Positions 25,801 through 33,920 are shown, numbered from the stretch's first letter. The stretch is 64,000 nt of DNA from Catonella sp963539695 (GCA_963539695.1 CAUTOC010000005.1:1-64000), one strand, 5' to 3'. Made by a program: numbers and translations. Notes: generated from the sequence alone by a model not told the origin.

Positions 25801-26555
25801 CCTCTATTGAAAATGAACTCTTTAGAATCGGATATTCTGCAAGAGAAAAAGCAGATGAAGGCTTTAGAGAAAGAGAGGCTGAAACATTTAAGCAAAAATC
25901 CGGACTTAGTACCGGACTTGTAGAAACTCTTTCTCAAAATATTATGGAAACAAAGAGCGAAAAAGCAAACACAGCTATGTGGGCTTTAGAGGAATTAACC
26001 GGTGCCAAGCTTCTTGGAAGTGACCACCTTACTACAGATATGACTCTTATAGAATCTGCTTTATCTAAGGTTTATATAAATGGAAAACCATACACTGAGG
26101 GATTAAATCTTGATAAAAACAATGTAGAGTCTACTCTTGCTGAATTTACAGACAAGCTGCAAAGCTATATGGATCTTTCTAATAAATCGGAGCATAACTT
26201 GAGTATGGCAACCGAAAACGGCTTTACACCGATTACATACAACCCTAGAACACCGGTAGAGCCAAAGACCTCTATAAATATTTTCTCAGGAAAGGACAAA
26301 CGCACCAAGCATCGTCTTGAAACAGAGCGTTTTAATGAGGAGACGGAAATTAAGCAAAAATGGGATGAGCGTAATGCTGAGCGTGAAAAAGAGTCCAATT
26401 CTTACCATATAGATAAAGAGAACAAGAGACATGGAGTTTCTTTTGAAGACCTTCATAACAAGTTTAATCCATTTAAGGACAGAAAAATGGAACACACTCG
26501 TACCCGCACACATACTCCTGCTAAAGAAAAAGAACAGGAAATTACAAGATTATAA
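22827..26555 (+). CDS. 1242-residue internally duplicated protein of unknown function
   Basis: The start is placed at ATG 22827 because an AAGGGAG ribosome site lies about 10 bases upstream; an in-frame GTG at 22749 would fall inside the regulatory repeats. There is no signal peptide or membrane segment. Two related modules can be seen. One is at residues ~65-155 (RLVKGIANHFFTNGEI, DWLATELNIPANERGDF), the other at ~750-838 (NYLIKGVSSLFLNEAGDI, KWLCGQLGIPNEKQADF). Each is followed much later by a matching VYIDGRSATD (~641) or VYINGKPYTE (~1082) block. The last ~90 residues are highly charged and basic (for example HTRTRTHTPAKEKE). Divergent from the T4SS-like operon and facing shared repeats, it is a candidate secreted substrate or cytoplasmic partner of that system. 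No family was recognised. Confidence 0.85.
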   Translation: MYKVGNEHIDEGVYSEGLVLDGSLKEAIETAGGGEFFHFEETANNEFTMKPKMPEYGSASIGGSVFKMRVNNNRLVKGIANHFFTNGEIDFAKGYDFINEIDARLGLSELPINVDMFRQGSNTREEGLDWLATELNIPANERGDFKNFADAMFYNQEVGKIAPYMSQNFSLLWGEFAAAGLALDPNNFTDMPEQSSRLNENLAKKEDAIRELRSFTQINPETEMRLFVPTECSGSLHSNKQICDYSGYAAVNLGKPAPAFSISDYSVDIAMNDSLTGENKGERKWDQHVAAHIGNITLKDGSKYQLTLEAFAPQADRFMDHPAMTSAVSIGLFKDEEAFKNHYYNNAHIEDANTLEFCERKQELKNDKFVELEKDGVFARVEDTMRKFAPYAEEAYQSLHSEFLKYSIGSEWENSRNDRHYKPIMGFSGLTTNELDHEFKSDLRMAKTSINRIPEEHREEYKNLLNTLDQVMERSGALGHAKLHFNALSSIIETNGGPDDLLNTSYEITAELEEKDMEMRLARTATRSILATALTGSMQVDKMDKEERASLEAFLGGDSEKLSRMIDMSKAVAGNLLAPTEITMDIQVPDNDIANDFVRARNIANIPDRSKEFASHNFDLAFSQIVSKKVFKTDDHKLFDNVYIDGRSATDIFKEKHLHYASSEDKKADIMKSLISGSQIDFAYTNQNGDIDMLPLHATSDIPVIANSFLKTREKEHISVEPKKDLISNGISLPMPENFVAAGGDTVPLRENYNYLIKGVSSLFLNEAGDINEKSVNKVSDFTNRLYHMYANGEDILNPAATKEEVSGYRDKWLCGQLGIPNEKQADFTRFWNENFSLTEDNKLITGRDLTGWSEFANKIQSFGELEKEIGPSAMNAVRMDFAGTFDTIKEIASIDPATSDKTFIPVSRSAGFLTALNQTSGAIADENGNDIAFSIGQITGDVVSSNLLSEENKESMRHLNIAGHFCNGIFQSLKEYGEKLAGEEDAFTPRTSIENELFRIGYSAREKADEGFREREAETFKQKSGLSTGLVETLSQNIMETKSEKANTAMWALEELTGAKLLGSDHLTTDMTLIESALSKVYINGKPYTEGLNLDKNNVESTLAEFTDKLQSYMDLSNKSEHNLSMATENGFTPITYNPRTPVEPKTSINIFSGKDKRTKHRLETERFNEETEIKQKWDERNAEREKESNSYHIDKENKRHGVSFEDLHNKFNPFKDRKMEHTRTRTHTPAKEKEQEITRL

Positions 26556-26556
26556 T

Positions 26557-26741
26557 TCCAAATTATTCACGAAACATCTTGTGAAATATCGTAATTAAGC
26601 CGCAGGCTTAAAATTACGATATTTTGCAGATGTTTGGTAATATCACCCCATAGTCACAGACTGAAACGAAAGCTATTTATCTTACTGTAATATGTAGGAT
26701 AAGAGGTCTGTGACCTATGGCGTGAATAATCGGAAATAATT
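26557..26741. repeat. folded intergenic repeat, copy A
   Basis: A closing stem ATTATTCACG/CGTGAATAAT (26562-26571 with 26721-26730) encloses two arms. Arm 1 is a long hairpin: AAACATCT/AGATGTTT (26572-26579, 26628-26635), then 13 bp AAATATCGTAATT/AATTACGATATTT, then TAAGCC-GCA-GGCTTA. Arm 2 pairs CCATAGTCACAGAC (26648-26661) with GTCTGTGAC and CTATGG (26706-26720). A related copy lies at 59675-59831. It starts 7 bases after the stop of the giant gene. It may be an RNA structure, a MITE-like element or both. Confidence 0.75.
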
Positions 26742-26767
26742 CTTAAATAGTTATATCTTTTCTGAAT

Positions 26768-26800
26768 GCTGTCGTACTAATTTTAGTGCGGCAGCTTACT
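26768..26800 (+). terminator. probable terminator downstream of the giant gene
   Basis: GCTGTCGTACTAA (26768-26780) pairs over all 13 positions, including three G-U pairs, with TTAGTGCGGCAGC (26783-26795), followed by TTACTTTT. It lies about 210 bases past the stop of the 1242-residue gene and before the next plus-strand gene. The T run is imperfect. Confidence 0.55.
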
Positions 26801-26998
26801 TTTCCTATAAAACAGCTCTGATGTATTTTATAATTGCTTAAATATTTATTTTCTTAAAATACTTTATATATATACTATACTATTGTTTTGTATTAATATA
26901 TAATTATTTTATATTATTCACAATATGACATAAATTTAATAGGCAATTTGAATTATTTGTGTTTAATTTAATATATTAAATTACGAGGAGGTTTTATT

Positions 26999-27421
26999 AT
27001 GGAAGAAAACAACAACCAAAACGAATTACAACAAAACGGTGGCACAAATCAGCAAAATGCCGGCGGAAATCAGAGCAATAACGGTAATAACAACTTAAAT
27101 CAGGCTTATGATAAAATTGCAGATGCTGCAAAAGACGGAGGAAAGACATTTTTCTCTAACATTTTGAACTTTGATGTAATGATTTCCACAAAACTTATTA
27201 AGTTACTTTATTTCTTAGCTCTTATAGGTGTTGTAATATCAGCTATTACAACTATGCTTTCACGCAATCCTTTTACCGGAACAAGTAACTTTATTTGGGG
27301 ACTTCTTATGCTTATATTTGGTCCTTTGGCTGTAAGAGTTTGGGCAGAGCTTATGATAGTACTCTTTAATATAAATGACAATCTTGCCAAGATAAAAGAT
27401 TACTTTTATAATAAAAAATAA
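26999..27421 (+). CDS. DUF4282 family small membrane protein
   Basis: A 140-residue protein. The first ~40 residues are a Gln/Asn-rich low-complexity stretch (EENNNQNELQQNGGTNQQNA), followed by KTFFSNILNFDVMISTKLIK and two transmembrane segments (about 65-86 and 93-115), ending in a short charged tail. The FDVMI..KLIK..Y, GVVIS and FGPLAVRVWAELMIVLF features match DUF4282, a family without known function. It has a strong GAGGAGG ribosome site and a terminator follows, so it is monocistronic. A 20-bp AT-only perfect palindrome lies just upstream (26964-26983). Any link to the T4SS-like operon is only by proximity. Confidence 0.85.
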   Translation: MEENNNQNELQQNGGTNQQNAGGNQSNNGNNNLNQAYDKIADAAKDGGKTFFSNILNFDVMISTKLIKLLYFLALIGVVISAITTMLSRNPFTGTSNFIWGLLMLIFGPLAVRVWAELMIVLFNINDNLAKIKDYFYNKK

Positions 27422-27486
27422 TGAATAAAGGCTTCCCACCTAAAGAAAAATTGAAATTACCGGGACAGATATTCTAAATGAAATGG

Positions 27487-27526
27487 GGCTCCCCACTATC
27501 ATAAGATAATGGAGAGCCTTTTTTTA
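27487..27526 (+). terminator. terminator of the DUF4282 gene
   Basis: GGCTCCCCACTATC (27487-27500) pairs with GATAATGGAGAGCC (27505-27518) around loop ATAA, with a small mismatch, followed by seven T. It sits between two converging genes and ends at the stop codon of the minus-strand TOPRIM-like gene. Confidence 0.85.
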
Positions 27527-28537
27527 TTTTCCTAACAAGTTAAAATTATAATCAGGTATTAAAAATATACAGGTATTTAACACCCATATAAACCCTTCAT
27601 TTTTATCAGCACTTACTTTATTTTGATTTTTAAGAATCTTCAATAACTCAATTTTATTAAACTTAGCTTTCAAGTCTTCCTCATCTTTTTCTTCCCGTAT
27701 TTTATACGCTTTACAAATATTAAAATATATTATTTCCTGAAAGATTTTTCGTATATAATCCCAATATGTTATTTTTTCCTGTATGTATCCCGCTTTAATA
27801 ATTTTATCTTTTAAGTTCAACTTTAAATTTCTTTCTTCTTCAGCATTCCCAATTATATGTAATATGTTTTCTAATTCCTCTTCCAGTTTCTCATCGCTTG
27901 AAATATTTAATATTTTATTGCAACAGTCTTTTCCTTTATCTTTGTCTATTGTAAGATCTTTATTTGCAAATACTTTCTCAATTTCATTAGAAAGATTAAG
28001 TATTTTCCCAATTTTACTTTGCTCATTAACTCGTTGTTTATATCCTCCCTGTTTTAAGGATGACACTTCCATTTTTCGTTCAAGATATTCCTCATCCGGT
28101 AATGATTTTAAATGTTTATATGACTCAAGCATAGGATAATTCAAATACAATTTCCCTATGTCAGTTGAATCCTTAAAATAATCCTGCATCTCTTCTATAT
28201 TTTTTGCAGAAAAATTCGGATCCTGTCTTTCATAATCAAATACAAGAATAATATTATTAAAATCTACTTTATATCTTACTTGTTCCATGTTTTCTTTTCT
28301 ACTAATGATAAGAGGTAAATCAATATCTTGTTCTATCCAGTCTTCACCATAATATTCTACAATATTATTATATAACTTATAAATATTAGTACCATAAACC
28401 CATATATCATTTATATCTATATCCAATTCCTGAAAGCATTGAAAAATCATATTAAATAATTCATCTTTTTCCCTTTCACCCTCTACAATCAGCAAACTTC
28501 GCTTACGCTTCCTATCTTCTATCTGATAATTATTCAT
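27524..28537 (-). CDS. TOPRIM-like partner of the defence ATPase
   Basis: The start is set at ATG 28537, overlapping the ATPase stop by 8 bases; an in-frame ORF reaches 28546. The 337-residue product begins with a basic stretch and then RSLLIVEGEREKDELFNM, a TOPRIM-type strand with acidic Glu19. NIILVFDYERQDP follows at about residues 95-107, with Asp101 and Glu103 in the position of the second acidic motif. The block LYLNYPMLESYKHLKSLPDE is the next conserved-looking part. The rest is helical and charged. Such small TOPRIM/RloB/DUF4435-like proteins pair with AAA ATPases in PARIS, AbiL and OLD-type systems, where they act as nuclease or toxin. The exact subtype is not resolved here. Confidence 0.65.
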   Translation of the reverse strand: MNNYQIEDRKRKRSLLIVEGEREKDELFNMIFQCFQELDIDINDIWVYGTNIYKLYNNIVEYYGEDWIEQDIDLPLIISRKENMEQVRYKVDFNNIILVFDYERQDPNFSAKNIEEMQDYFKDSTDIGKLYLNYPMLESYKHLKSLPDEEYLERKMEVSSLKQGGYKQRVNEQSKIGKILNLSNEIEKVFANKDLTIDKDKGKDCCNKILNISSDEKLEEELENILHIIGNAEEERNLKLNLKDKIIKAGYIQEKITYWDYIRKIFQEIIYFNICKAYKIREEKDEEDLKAKFNKIELLKILKNQNKVSADKNEGFIWVLNTCIFLIPDYNFNLLGK

Positions 28538-29678
28538 ACTCGTCAAACTCTCCGCTTATGTACATTTTTTCGAGATTATGCCCTTCTCTAAGTTCACGCT
28601 TTGTAGCATTACAGAGAGCTGTTAACTTTCCTTCACCTGATAAAATAAATAAGCAGTCCGGACGCATAATTCTATTCGTCATAAGATTGGTATTATGTGT
28701 AGTCATAATTAATTGGCTGTAAGAATATTTATTTTTGAAAAAAAGAACAACTTTCTCTGCCATTTCATAATGATAAAAAGCATCAAATTCATCTAAATAT
28801 ATTAATGATGAATTCACTAGGTCTATAACTAATTTACGGTATAAATCTGTTAATATCAGTGTACCACTTGAAGCATTTTCAAAAAAAGGAATTAATCGCT
28901 CATAACCAAAATATAACTCTTGTTGTTCATCTGGTAATTTTTTTAAAACCAACTTACATTCAACTCCCATAAAATTTAAAAATTCCTCAAATTTTTTCAA
29001 CTCATCCCCATTATTTAATAATTCATAAAAATTTTGATTAAGCCCCTTTGCACCATGTATAGCACTCCCTACTGTAATCATAATCATTCTTACAACATAA
29101 CTATATAAACTTAATAATACAGATTCACTATTTAATGCAACATTATTAAATATCCACCGCAAAAATGGCAGCTTAGCATCACTGATTTTCGTCTTCTTAC
29201 TAAATTCTAATGACTGTAAATATCTTTCAGTATTGGCTGTTTCTGCATAAACATTTTTCAAGTTTTCAAAGTCATACATTTCTTTTATAAAATTACATTT
29301 AAAAACAGTAACTCCATCTACATATAATTCTTCACTTGATAATTCTTGATTTGATAATTTTGAATATTGATAAATCACTTCTTTTTCATCAAATTTAAAT
29401 GTGTAACTAAAAGCAACAACATCTTCTTTTGAATCCGCATTAAGCAATATTTCATTTTCTGAATATCTTATATCACCAAACATTGTGTAATTAATATCAA
29501 GCAAAGCTTTCCCTAAATTTGTCTTACCTGTTGCATTTCGTCCATAAATCAACATTTTGCTGATAAGATCATTTGAAATGCAGTCTTTATTAAATTGATA
29601 TTCTCCATGATTTTCAAAGTCTATTACTATTTCATCCTTAAAATTTTTATAATTCTTTACTTTAAACTTTTTTAACAT
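28530..29678 (-). CDS. AAA-15/OLD-like ATPase of a probable phage-defence pair
   Basis: The ATG at 29678 is chosen because AAGGGTGG lies 8 bases upstream. The 382-residue protein is an SMC/ABC-like ATPase: N-terminal LKKFKVKNYKNFKDEIVIDF, Walker A GRNATGKT (46-53), a helical insert, signature-like NASSGTLILTDLYRKL, Walker B SSLIYLDEFD, and the His switch MTTHNTNLM. This layout is that of AAA_15/OLD-family ATPases such as AriA of PARIS or AbiLi. It overlaps its partner by 8 bases, and the pair has its own promoter and no other partner. The ATPase would sense a phage product and release the partner; that role is inferred from family. Confidence 0.82.
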   Translation of the reverse strand: MLKKFKVKNYKNFKDEIVIDFENHGEYQFNKDCISNDLISKMLIYGRNATGKTNLGKALLDINYTMFGDIRYSENEILLNADSKEDVVAFSYTFKFDEKEVIYQYSKLSNQELSSEELYVDGVTVFKCNFIKEMYDFENLKNVYAETANTERYLQSLEFSKKTKISDAKLPFLRWIFNNVALNSESVLLSLYSYVVRMIMITVGSAIHGAKGLNQNFYELLNNGDELKKFEEFLNFMGVECKLVLKKLPDEQQELYFGYERLIPFFENASSGTLILTDLYRKLVIDLVNSSLIYLDEFDAFYHYEMAEKVVLFFKNKYSYSQLIMTTHNTNLMTNRIMRPDCLFILSGEGKLTALCNATKRELREGHNLEKMYISGEFDEYE

Positions 29679-29707
29679 ATTGTATACCACCCTTCTAAGT
29701 AAACTTC

Positions 29708-29757
29708 GGTGTATAAATCTACACCTATAGTATAACTCATTTTACAACAATCGACAA
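29708..29757 (-). promoter_or_regulatory. promoter of the defence pair with inverted repeat
   Basis: On the minus strand TTGTCG (-35, 29752-29757) and TATACT (-10, 29729-29734) are spaced by 17 bases. Immediately downstream, where transcription would begin, lies GGTGTA-N6-TACACC (29708-29725). A palindrome at the start site suggests repression, possibly by the system itself. Confidence 0.55.
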
Positions 29758-29904
29758 TATATTCCGTAATTTTTTTACGGTGTTTTTATATTGAAATTAC
29801 CAATAATAAATGAGCTATTGCATCTAAAATAATATATACAACACACAACTCAATTATATCTTATATTGTTTAGCTTTAATGTGATAGTAGCTACTTTTTT
29901 CCAC

Positions 29905-29960
29905 ATAAAAACAGCAGTCGGTTTCCTATGATTTATATTTACCATAGAATATCGACTGCT
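29905..29960 (-). terminator. terminator of the FbpABC-like operon
   Basis: On the minus strand GCAGTCGATATTCTATG pairs with CATAGGAAACCGACTGC (two-base mismatch) across a 12-base loop, then TGTTTTTATG. It lies 36 bases after the permease stop. Confidence 0.8.
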
Positions 29961-29995
29961 TAATAACTATTTACATAAACAAAATAGCCTCTCTA

Positions 29996-31651
29996 CTATA
30001 TACTAACTTCCTTATTCTTGCTGAACTTTGAAAATATCACAAGGGAAAGTACTGTAAGCAGTGTAAGTATAGTGGAAAGTGCCGCTGCAACACCATAATT
30101 TCCTCTTACAACCTCAGTATATACCGCTACTGTCAAAGTTTTTGTCTTACCTGTGTAAAGAATTATAGCTGTGGAAAGTTCGCTAATCATCGTTACCCAA
30201 CTAAGTATTGCACCGGAAAGAATACCACCTGCCATCATAGGTGCCGTAACCCTGAAAAATGCCTTCATTTTGGTTGCCCCCAGCGAAATGGCGGCTTCCT
30301 CAATACTCATAGGTATCTGTGCAAGTACAGCAACTGATGACCTTATGGTGTATGGTAACCTTCTTATGACCAATGCTGCCACCATAATAAACATAGTTCC
30401 ACTGATAAGAAGCGGCTTTTTATTAAAACTTATCAAAAGTGCTATACCAAGTACCGTACCCGGTACTATAAACGGAATCATTGAAATTATATCAACTAAA
30501 TTGGTTATATTATTCTTTCTTCTAACTACAAGATAAGCTATAAGAACCGCTAAAAGAACTATTACTGCAAGAGCTGCGGCAGGCATTATTATAGTATTTT
30601 GTATACTTGTGCCAAGCTTTGAAAATGCCTCTTTATAACTGTCTAAACTATGACCTGCTGTAAATATCTTACCTTCTGTTTTCTTAAAAGAAGTGTAGAT
30701 TACATAACACTGTGGCATAACTGCAATTCCTACTATAAGATAAGAAAAGAAATGTACAAGTGCATTTATCCCGCTTTTTGCTTTTTTCTCTTCTATAGGG
30801 TGAAGTGCATTTAATGAAAATGACTTTTTGTTTGCAATATACTTCTGTATTAAAAATACAAGTGTTGTAATAAGAATGGCTATTACCGCTATGGCTGAAG
30901 CAAAACTGTCATCACCGCCTACTTCACTTATAAACTCATTATAAAGCACCACAGGAAATGTCCTATAACCTTCTCCTATAAGCATCGGTGTTCCAAAATC
31001 CGCAAATGCTCTCATAAATACTAAAAGTGAAGCTGCAAGTATAGTCGGTATGATGAGCGGTACAACTACCTTAAAAAAGCTTTTTATTCCTGCACAGCCA
31101 AGATTTTTACTGGCTTCAAGAAGTGAATTATCTACATTTTTAAGTGCTCCTCTTACATAAAGGAATACCAGTGGAAAAAGCTGCATAGTCATTACAAGTA
31201 CGATACCGCCAAAACCGTAAATGTCAGGAGTATGTATACCTAAATTTCCTAAAAATGAAGTAATTACTCCGTTTCTTCCAAGCAGAAGTATCCAAGAATA
31301 TGCACCTATAAAAGGCGCAGACATAGATGCTATAATTATAAGCATGCTTAAAAATCTCTTACCTTTTATTTTATATATTGAAAATATATAAGCAAGTGGA
31401 GTTCCTATTGCTACAGCAAGTAAAGTTGCTGTTATTGATAGTTTAAAACTATTAAATAATGTAGCAAAATAATAGCTTTTAGAGAAAAATTTTTCAAATT
31501 CTTCAAGAGTGAACTTTCCTGTTTCCGCATTAAATAATGCCTGTTTCACCAAAAATGCCATAGGGTATATAAGAAATAAGGCATACAATACTATAGTAAA
31601 TAAAGTTATAAATCCCCATACATCAAGACGAAATTTATTATTATCTTTCAT
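29996..31651 (-). CDS. FbpB/AfuB-type double-domain ABC permease
   Basis: A 551-residue inner-membrane permease with two BPD_transp_1 halves in one chain, the form seen in ferric iron FbpB/AfuB and related transporters. About twelve membrane segments are present. The EAA loops that contact the ATPase are visible in both halves: LEASKNLGCAGIKSFFKVVVPL (~178-199) and IEEAAISLGATKMKAFFRVTAPM (~446-468). It lies 12 bases after the ATPase gene and ends the operon. The cargo may be Fe(III), but AfuABC-type relatives carry hexose phosphates, and the neighbouring YesMN-type pair is reminiscent of hexose-phosphate systems; sequence alone does not decide. Confidence 0.92.
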   Translation of the reverse strand: MKDNNKFRLDVWGFITLFTIVLYALFLIYPMAFLVKQALFNAETGKFTLEEFEKFFSKSYYFATLFNSFKLSITATLLAVAIGTPLAYIFSIYKIKGKRFLSMLIIIASMSAPFIGAYSWILLLGRNGVITSFLGNLGIHTPDIYGFGGIVLVMTMQLFPLVFLYVRGALKNVDNSLLEASKNLGCAGIKSFFKVVVPLIIPTILAASLLVFMRAFADFGTPMLIGEGYRTFPVVLYNEFISEVGGDDSFASAIAVIAILITTLVFLIQKYIANKKSFSLNALHPIEEKKAKSGINALVHFFSYLIVGIAVMPQCYVIYTSFKKTEGKIFTAGHSLDSYKEAFSKLGTSIQNTIIMPAAALAVIVLLAVLIAYLVVRRKNNITNLVDIISMIPFIVPGTVLGIALLISFNKKPLLISGTMFIMVAALVIRRLPYTIRSSVAVLAQIPMSIEEAAISLGATKMKAFFRVTAPMMAGGILSGAILSWVTMISELSTAIILYTGKTKTLTVAVYTEVVRGNYGVAAALSTILTLLTVLSLVIFSKFSKNKEVSI

Positions 31652-31663
31652 TTATCTCGCCCC

Positions 31664-32734
31664 CTAACTCATCAAAAGATTTTTGCTGCCATCTGCTTCA
31701 AATATGTTTACTTTATTCTCTTTTATTCTTAGGGAAACTTCTTTACCGGGCTCCATTATATCATCTACAGATGACTCTTCGATTATTTCAACAGTTTCTC
31801 CCCAATTAAGCTCTACAAAATAATGAGTGTTAAGTCCCAAGTACATACTTTCTTTTACTATTCCTTTTATACCTTCTTGAGAATTATCACAAATTACAAA
31901 TTCTTCCGGTCTTATTGAGCAGATTACAGGTTTCTTACCCTCTTTTCTAAGAGGCTCAAATCCGGTCTTATATCCACTCTTAAATATAAGAGTTCCATTA
32001 TCAAGTTCCGCCTCTACCATATTTGAACGACCTATAAAATTTGCTACAAAAGTATTTGATGGCCGTTGATATACAAACTTTGAAGTACCGATCTGTTGGA
32101 TTACTCCTTCTTTCATAATTGCTATCTTATCACTTATAGCCATTGCTTCTTCTTGATCATGGGTTACATAAACAGTTGTTATACATACATTTTTCTGAGT
32201 ATTTCTGATTACTCTCCTCATTTCAAGTCTAAGCTTTGCATCCAAGTTTGAAAGCGGTTCATCCATAAGAAGTACATCCGGTTTTATGACTAAGGCTCTT
32301 GCAAGTGCAACTCTCTGCTGCTGCCCTCCTGAAAGTCTCTCAGGCATTCTGTCCGCATACTGTTTAATCTGCATCAGCTCTAAAAATTCTTCTGTCCTCT
32401 TAGTCACCTCCGCTTTATCAAGTTTCCTGTTTTTTAAACCAAATGCTACATTTGCCCTTACTGTCATATTTGGAAAAATTGCATAATTCTGAAATACCAT
32501 TCCAATATTTCTTTTGCTCGGATCTACATCATTTATTCTTTTATCATCGAAAAATATATCTCCGCCTTCTATAGAATTAAAACCTGCTATCATTCTAAGC
32601 AAGGTAGTCTTGCCGCAACCGGAAGGTCCAAGCAAAGTAAAAAGCTCACCTTTTCCTATCTCCACACTAAGTTTCGGAATTACAGTATTTTCACCATATT
32701 TCTTAATAACATTTTTAACCGATATTTTTGCCAT
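31664..32734 (-). CDS. FbpC/PotA-type ABC transporter ATPase
   Basis: A 356-residue ABC ATPase with Walker A GPSGCGKT (36-43), signature LSGGQQQRVALARAL, Walker B VLLMDEPLSNLD, switch His in VYVTHDQEEA, and a C-terminal TOBE-type regulatory domain (~240-350). These are the marks of the Fe(III)/spermidine/putrescine/sugar-phosphate group. It has an AAAGGGG ribosome site and sits between the solute-binding protein gene, from which it is separated by a stem-loop, and the permease gene. It powers import by the 551-residue permease. Confidence 0.94.
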   Translation of the reverse strand: MAKISVKNVIKKYGENTVIPKLSVEIGKGELFTLLGPSGCGKTTLLRMIAGFNSIEGGDIFFDDKRINDVDPSKRNIGMVFQNYAIFPNMTVRANVAFGLKNRKLDKAEVTKRTEEFLELMQIKQYADRMPERLSGGQQQRVALARALVIKPDVLLMDEPLSNLDAKLRLEMRRVIRNTQKNVCITTVYVTHDQEEAMAISDKIAIMKEGVIQQIGTSKFVYQRPSNTFVANFIGRSNMVEAELDNGTLIFKSGYKTGFEPLRKEGKKPVICSIRPEEFVICDNSQEGIKGIVKESMYLGLNTHYFVELNWGETVEIIEESSVDDIMEPGKEVSLRIKENKVNIFEADGSKNLLMS

Positions 32735-32765
32735 AACTATCCCCTTTACCTAACATTTTCTAAAA

Positions 32766-32811
32766 GATAAACCACAATACCCGAACTGAGAGGAACTGTG
32801 GTTTATCAATT
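32766..32811 (-). terminator. intercistronic stem-loop after the binding-protein gene
   Basis: GATAAACCACA (32766-32776) and TGTGGTTTATC (32797-32807) form a perfect 11-bp stem between the binding-protein gene and the ATPase gene, with short T runs. It probably acts as a partial terminator or 3' stabiliser that keeps binding-protein mRNA above transporter mRNA. Confidence 0.7.
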
Positions 32812-32819
32812 TTTTCAGA

Positions 32820-33920
32820 TTATTTAGACTGTAATGTAGTAAATATATCTGTATACTTTGCAATAATATCCTTCTTATGTGTACTTACATAGCCCATATC
32901 TTCTTCAATTACCTTGATTTCAGAAAATGGCTTCATTGTTTCAGAAGTCTTTGCATCTTTTCTTACAGGTCTGTTTGTAAGTGTAGTTCCATAAATATTC
33001 TGCATTTCCTCACTTATTACAAAATCTACAAAAAGTTTTGCATTTTCAAGATTCTTACAATCTTTTATAATAGTTGTTCCTGCAGGAAGGTAAACACTTC
33101 CTTCTGAAGGATAAACCACTTCCACATTAGCACCGTCTTTTACAAGTTGTGCACAAGGATCTTCATAAGAAAGACCTACAGCCATTTCACCGTCTGCAAC
33201 ACTCTTATATACCGCACTTGAACCTGACTGGATTTTTCCGTCTATATTAGTGAAAAGATCCTTAACATAATTCCAAGCCTTCTCGTCCTCATATCCGCCC
33301 TTTGCAAGAAGAATATTAGTAAGCTGTGCAAAAGCTGAAGATGAATTTGCAGGATCGGCAGTAGCAATCTTACCCTTAAATTCAGGCTTTAATAAATCTT
33401 CATAAGATGTTATTTTATTCTCGCCTACAAGCTCCTTATTTACTATAAGACAACTTCCATCAAGTACATAAGGTGTAATCAAACCTGTAGTATTTTTATA
33501 TGTATCTATTACCGCCTCATTATTCGGTGACACATATTCCTGCCATAAATCTTTGTTATCAAAGTCAAGCGACCACGAACCGCCAAACATAACATCTCCA
33601 TAAGGATCATTTTTTTCAGATTGGATTCTCTTAATAAGTTCTCCTGTACCTGCCTGAATAACTTCTACATCTATACCATATTTTTCTTCAAAAAGAGGTA
33701 TGGTCGCATTTACAAGACCTTCGCTGTTCATTGTATAAACTACAAGTTTGCCACCCTTTTTCTCACCTGATGTAGATGCTTCGCTTTTATTGTCGCTTTT
33801 TGTGCTTGCCATAGAAGCAGACTTCCCACTGTCCTTTTTGCCTGAATCGGCAGTTCCACCACCACAGGCAGTAAGAGTAAGTGATGCTAAAAGCATAGTA
33901 ATAAGTAATCCCTTTTTCAT
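32820..33920 (-). CDS. FbpA/AfuA-type solute-binding lipoprotein
   Basis: A 366-residue lipoprotein (signal LLITMLLASLTLTAC, lipid Cys at 19) with a Ser/Lys-rich tether (residues ~25-58) and an SBP_bac_6/8-type fold: GKLVVYTMNSEGLVNATIPLFEEKYGIDVEVIQAGTGEL, then KIATADPANSSSAF and VGLSYEDPCAQ. Classical Fe(III)-binding FbpA proteins use a Tyr-Tyr pair; only single tyrosines are seen at the expected place, so iron is uncertain and an organophosphate or other anion ligand is possible. The tether contains GKSASM, also present in the sugar-binding lipoprotein at 56325-57662. It has a strong AGGAGG site and two hairpins in its leader. Confidence 0.88.
   Translation of the reverse strand: MKKGLLITMLLASLTLTACGGGTADSGKKDSGKSASMASTKSDNKSEASTSGEKKGGKLVVYTMNSEGLVNATIPLFEEKYGIDVEVIQAGTGELIKRIQSEKNDPYGDVMFGGSWSLDFDNKDLWQEYVSPNNEAVIDTYKNTTGLITPYVLDGSCLIVNKELVGENKITSYEDLLKPEFKGKIATADPANSSSAFAQLTNILLAKGGYEDEKAWNYVKDLFTNIDGKIQSGSSAVYKSVADGEMAVGLSYEDPCAQLVKDGANVEVVYPSEGSVYLPAGTTIIKDCKNLENAKLFVDFVISEEMQNIYGTTLTNRPVRKDAKTSETMKPFSEIKVIEEDMGYVSTHKKDIIAKYTDIFTTLQSK

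Larger units (their letters stand above)
29691..29995. other. 305-base gap between defence pair and ABC operon
   Basis: The gap holds the defence promoter (29708-29757), a short CCGTAA/TTACGG hairpin at 29764-29780 of unknown role, AT-rich filler, and the ABC operon terminator (29905-29960). No ORF of note is seen on either strand. Confidence 0.7.

Noticed and set aside
26964..26983. 20-bp perfect AT-only palindrome before the DUF4282 gene
   Set aside because: Only A and T in an AT-rich gap, so chance is likely; noted in the gene entry but not called as an operator.
29764..29780. CCGTAA/TTACGG hairpin as a plus-strand terminator
   Set aside because: No plus-strand gene lies upstream within reach, and the stem is only 6 bp.
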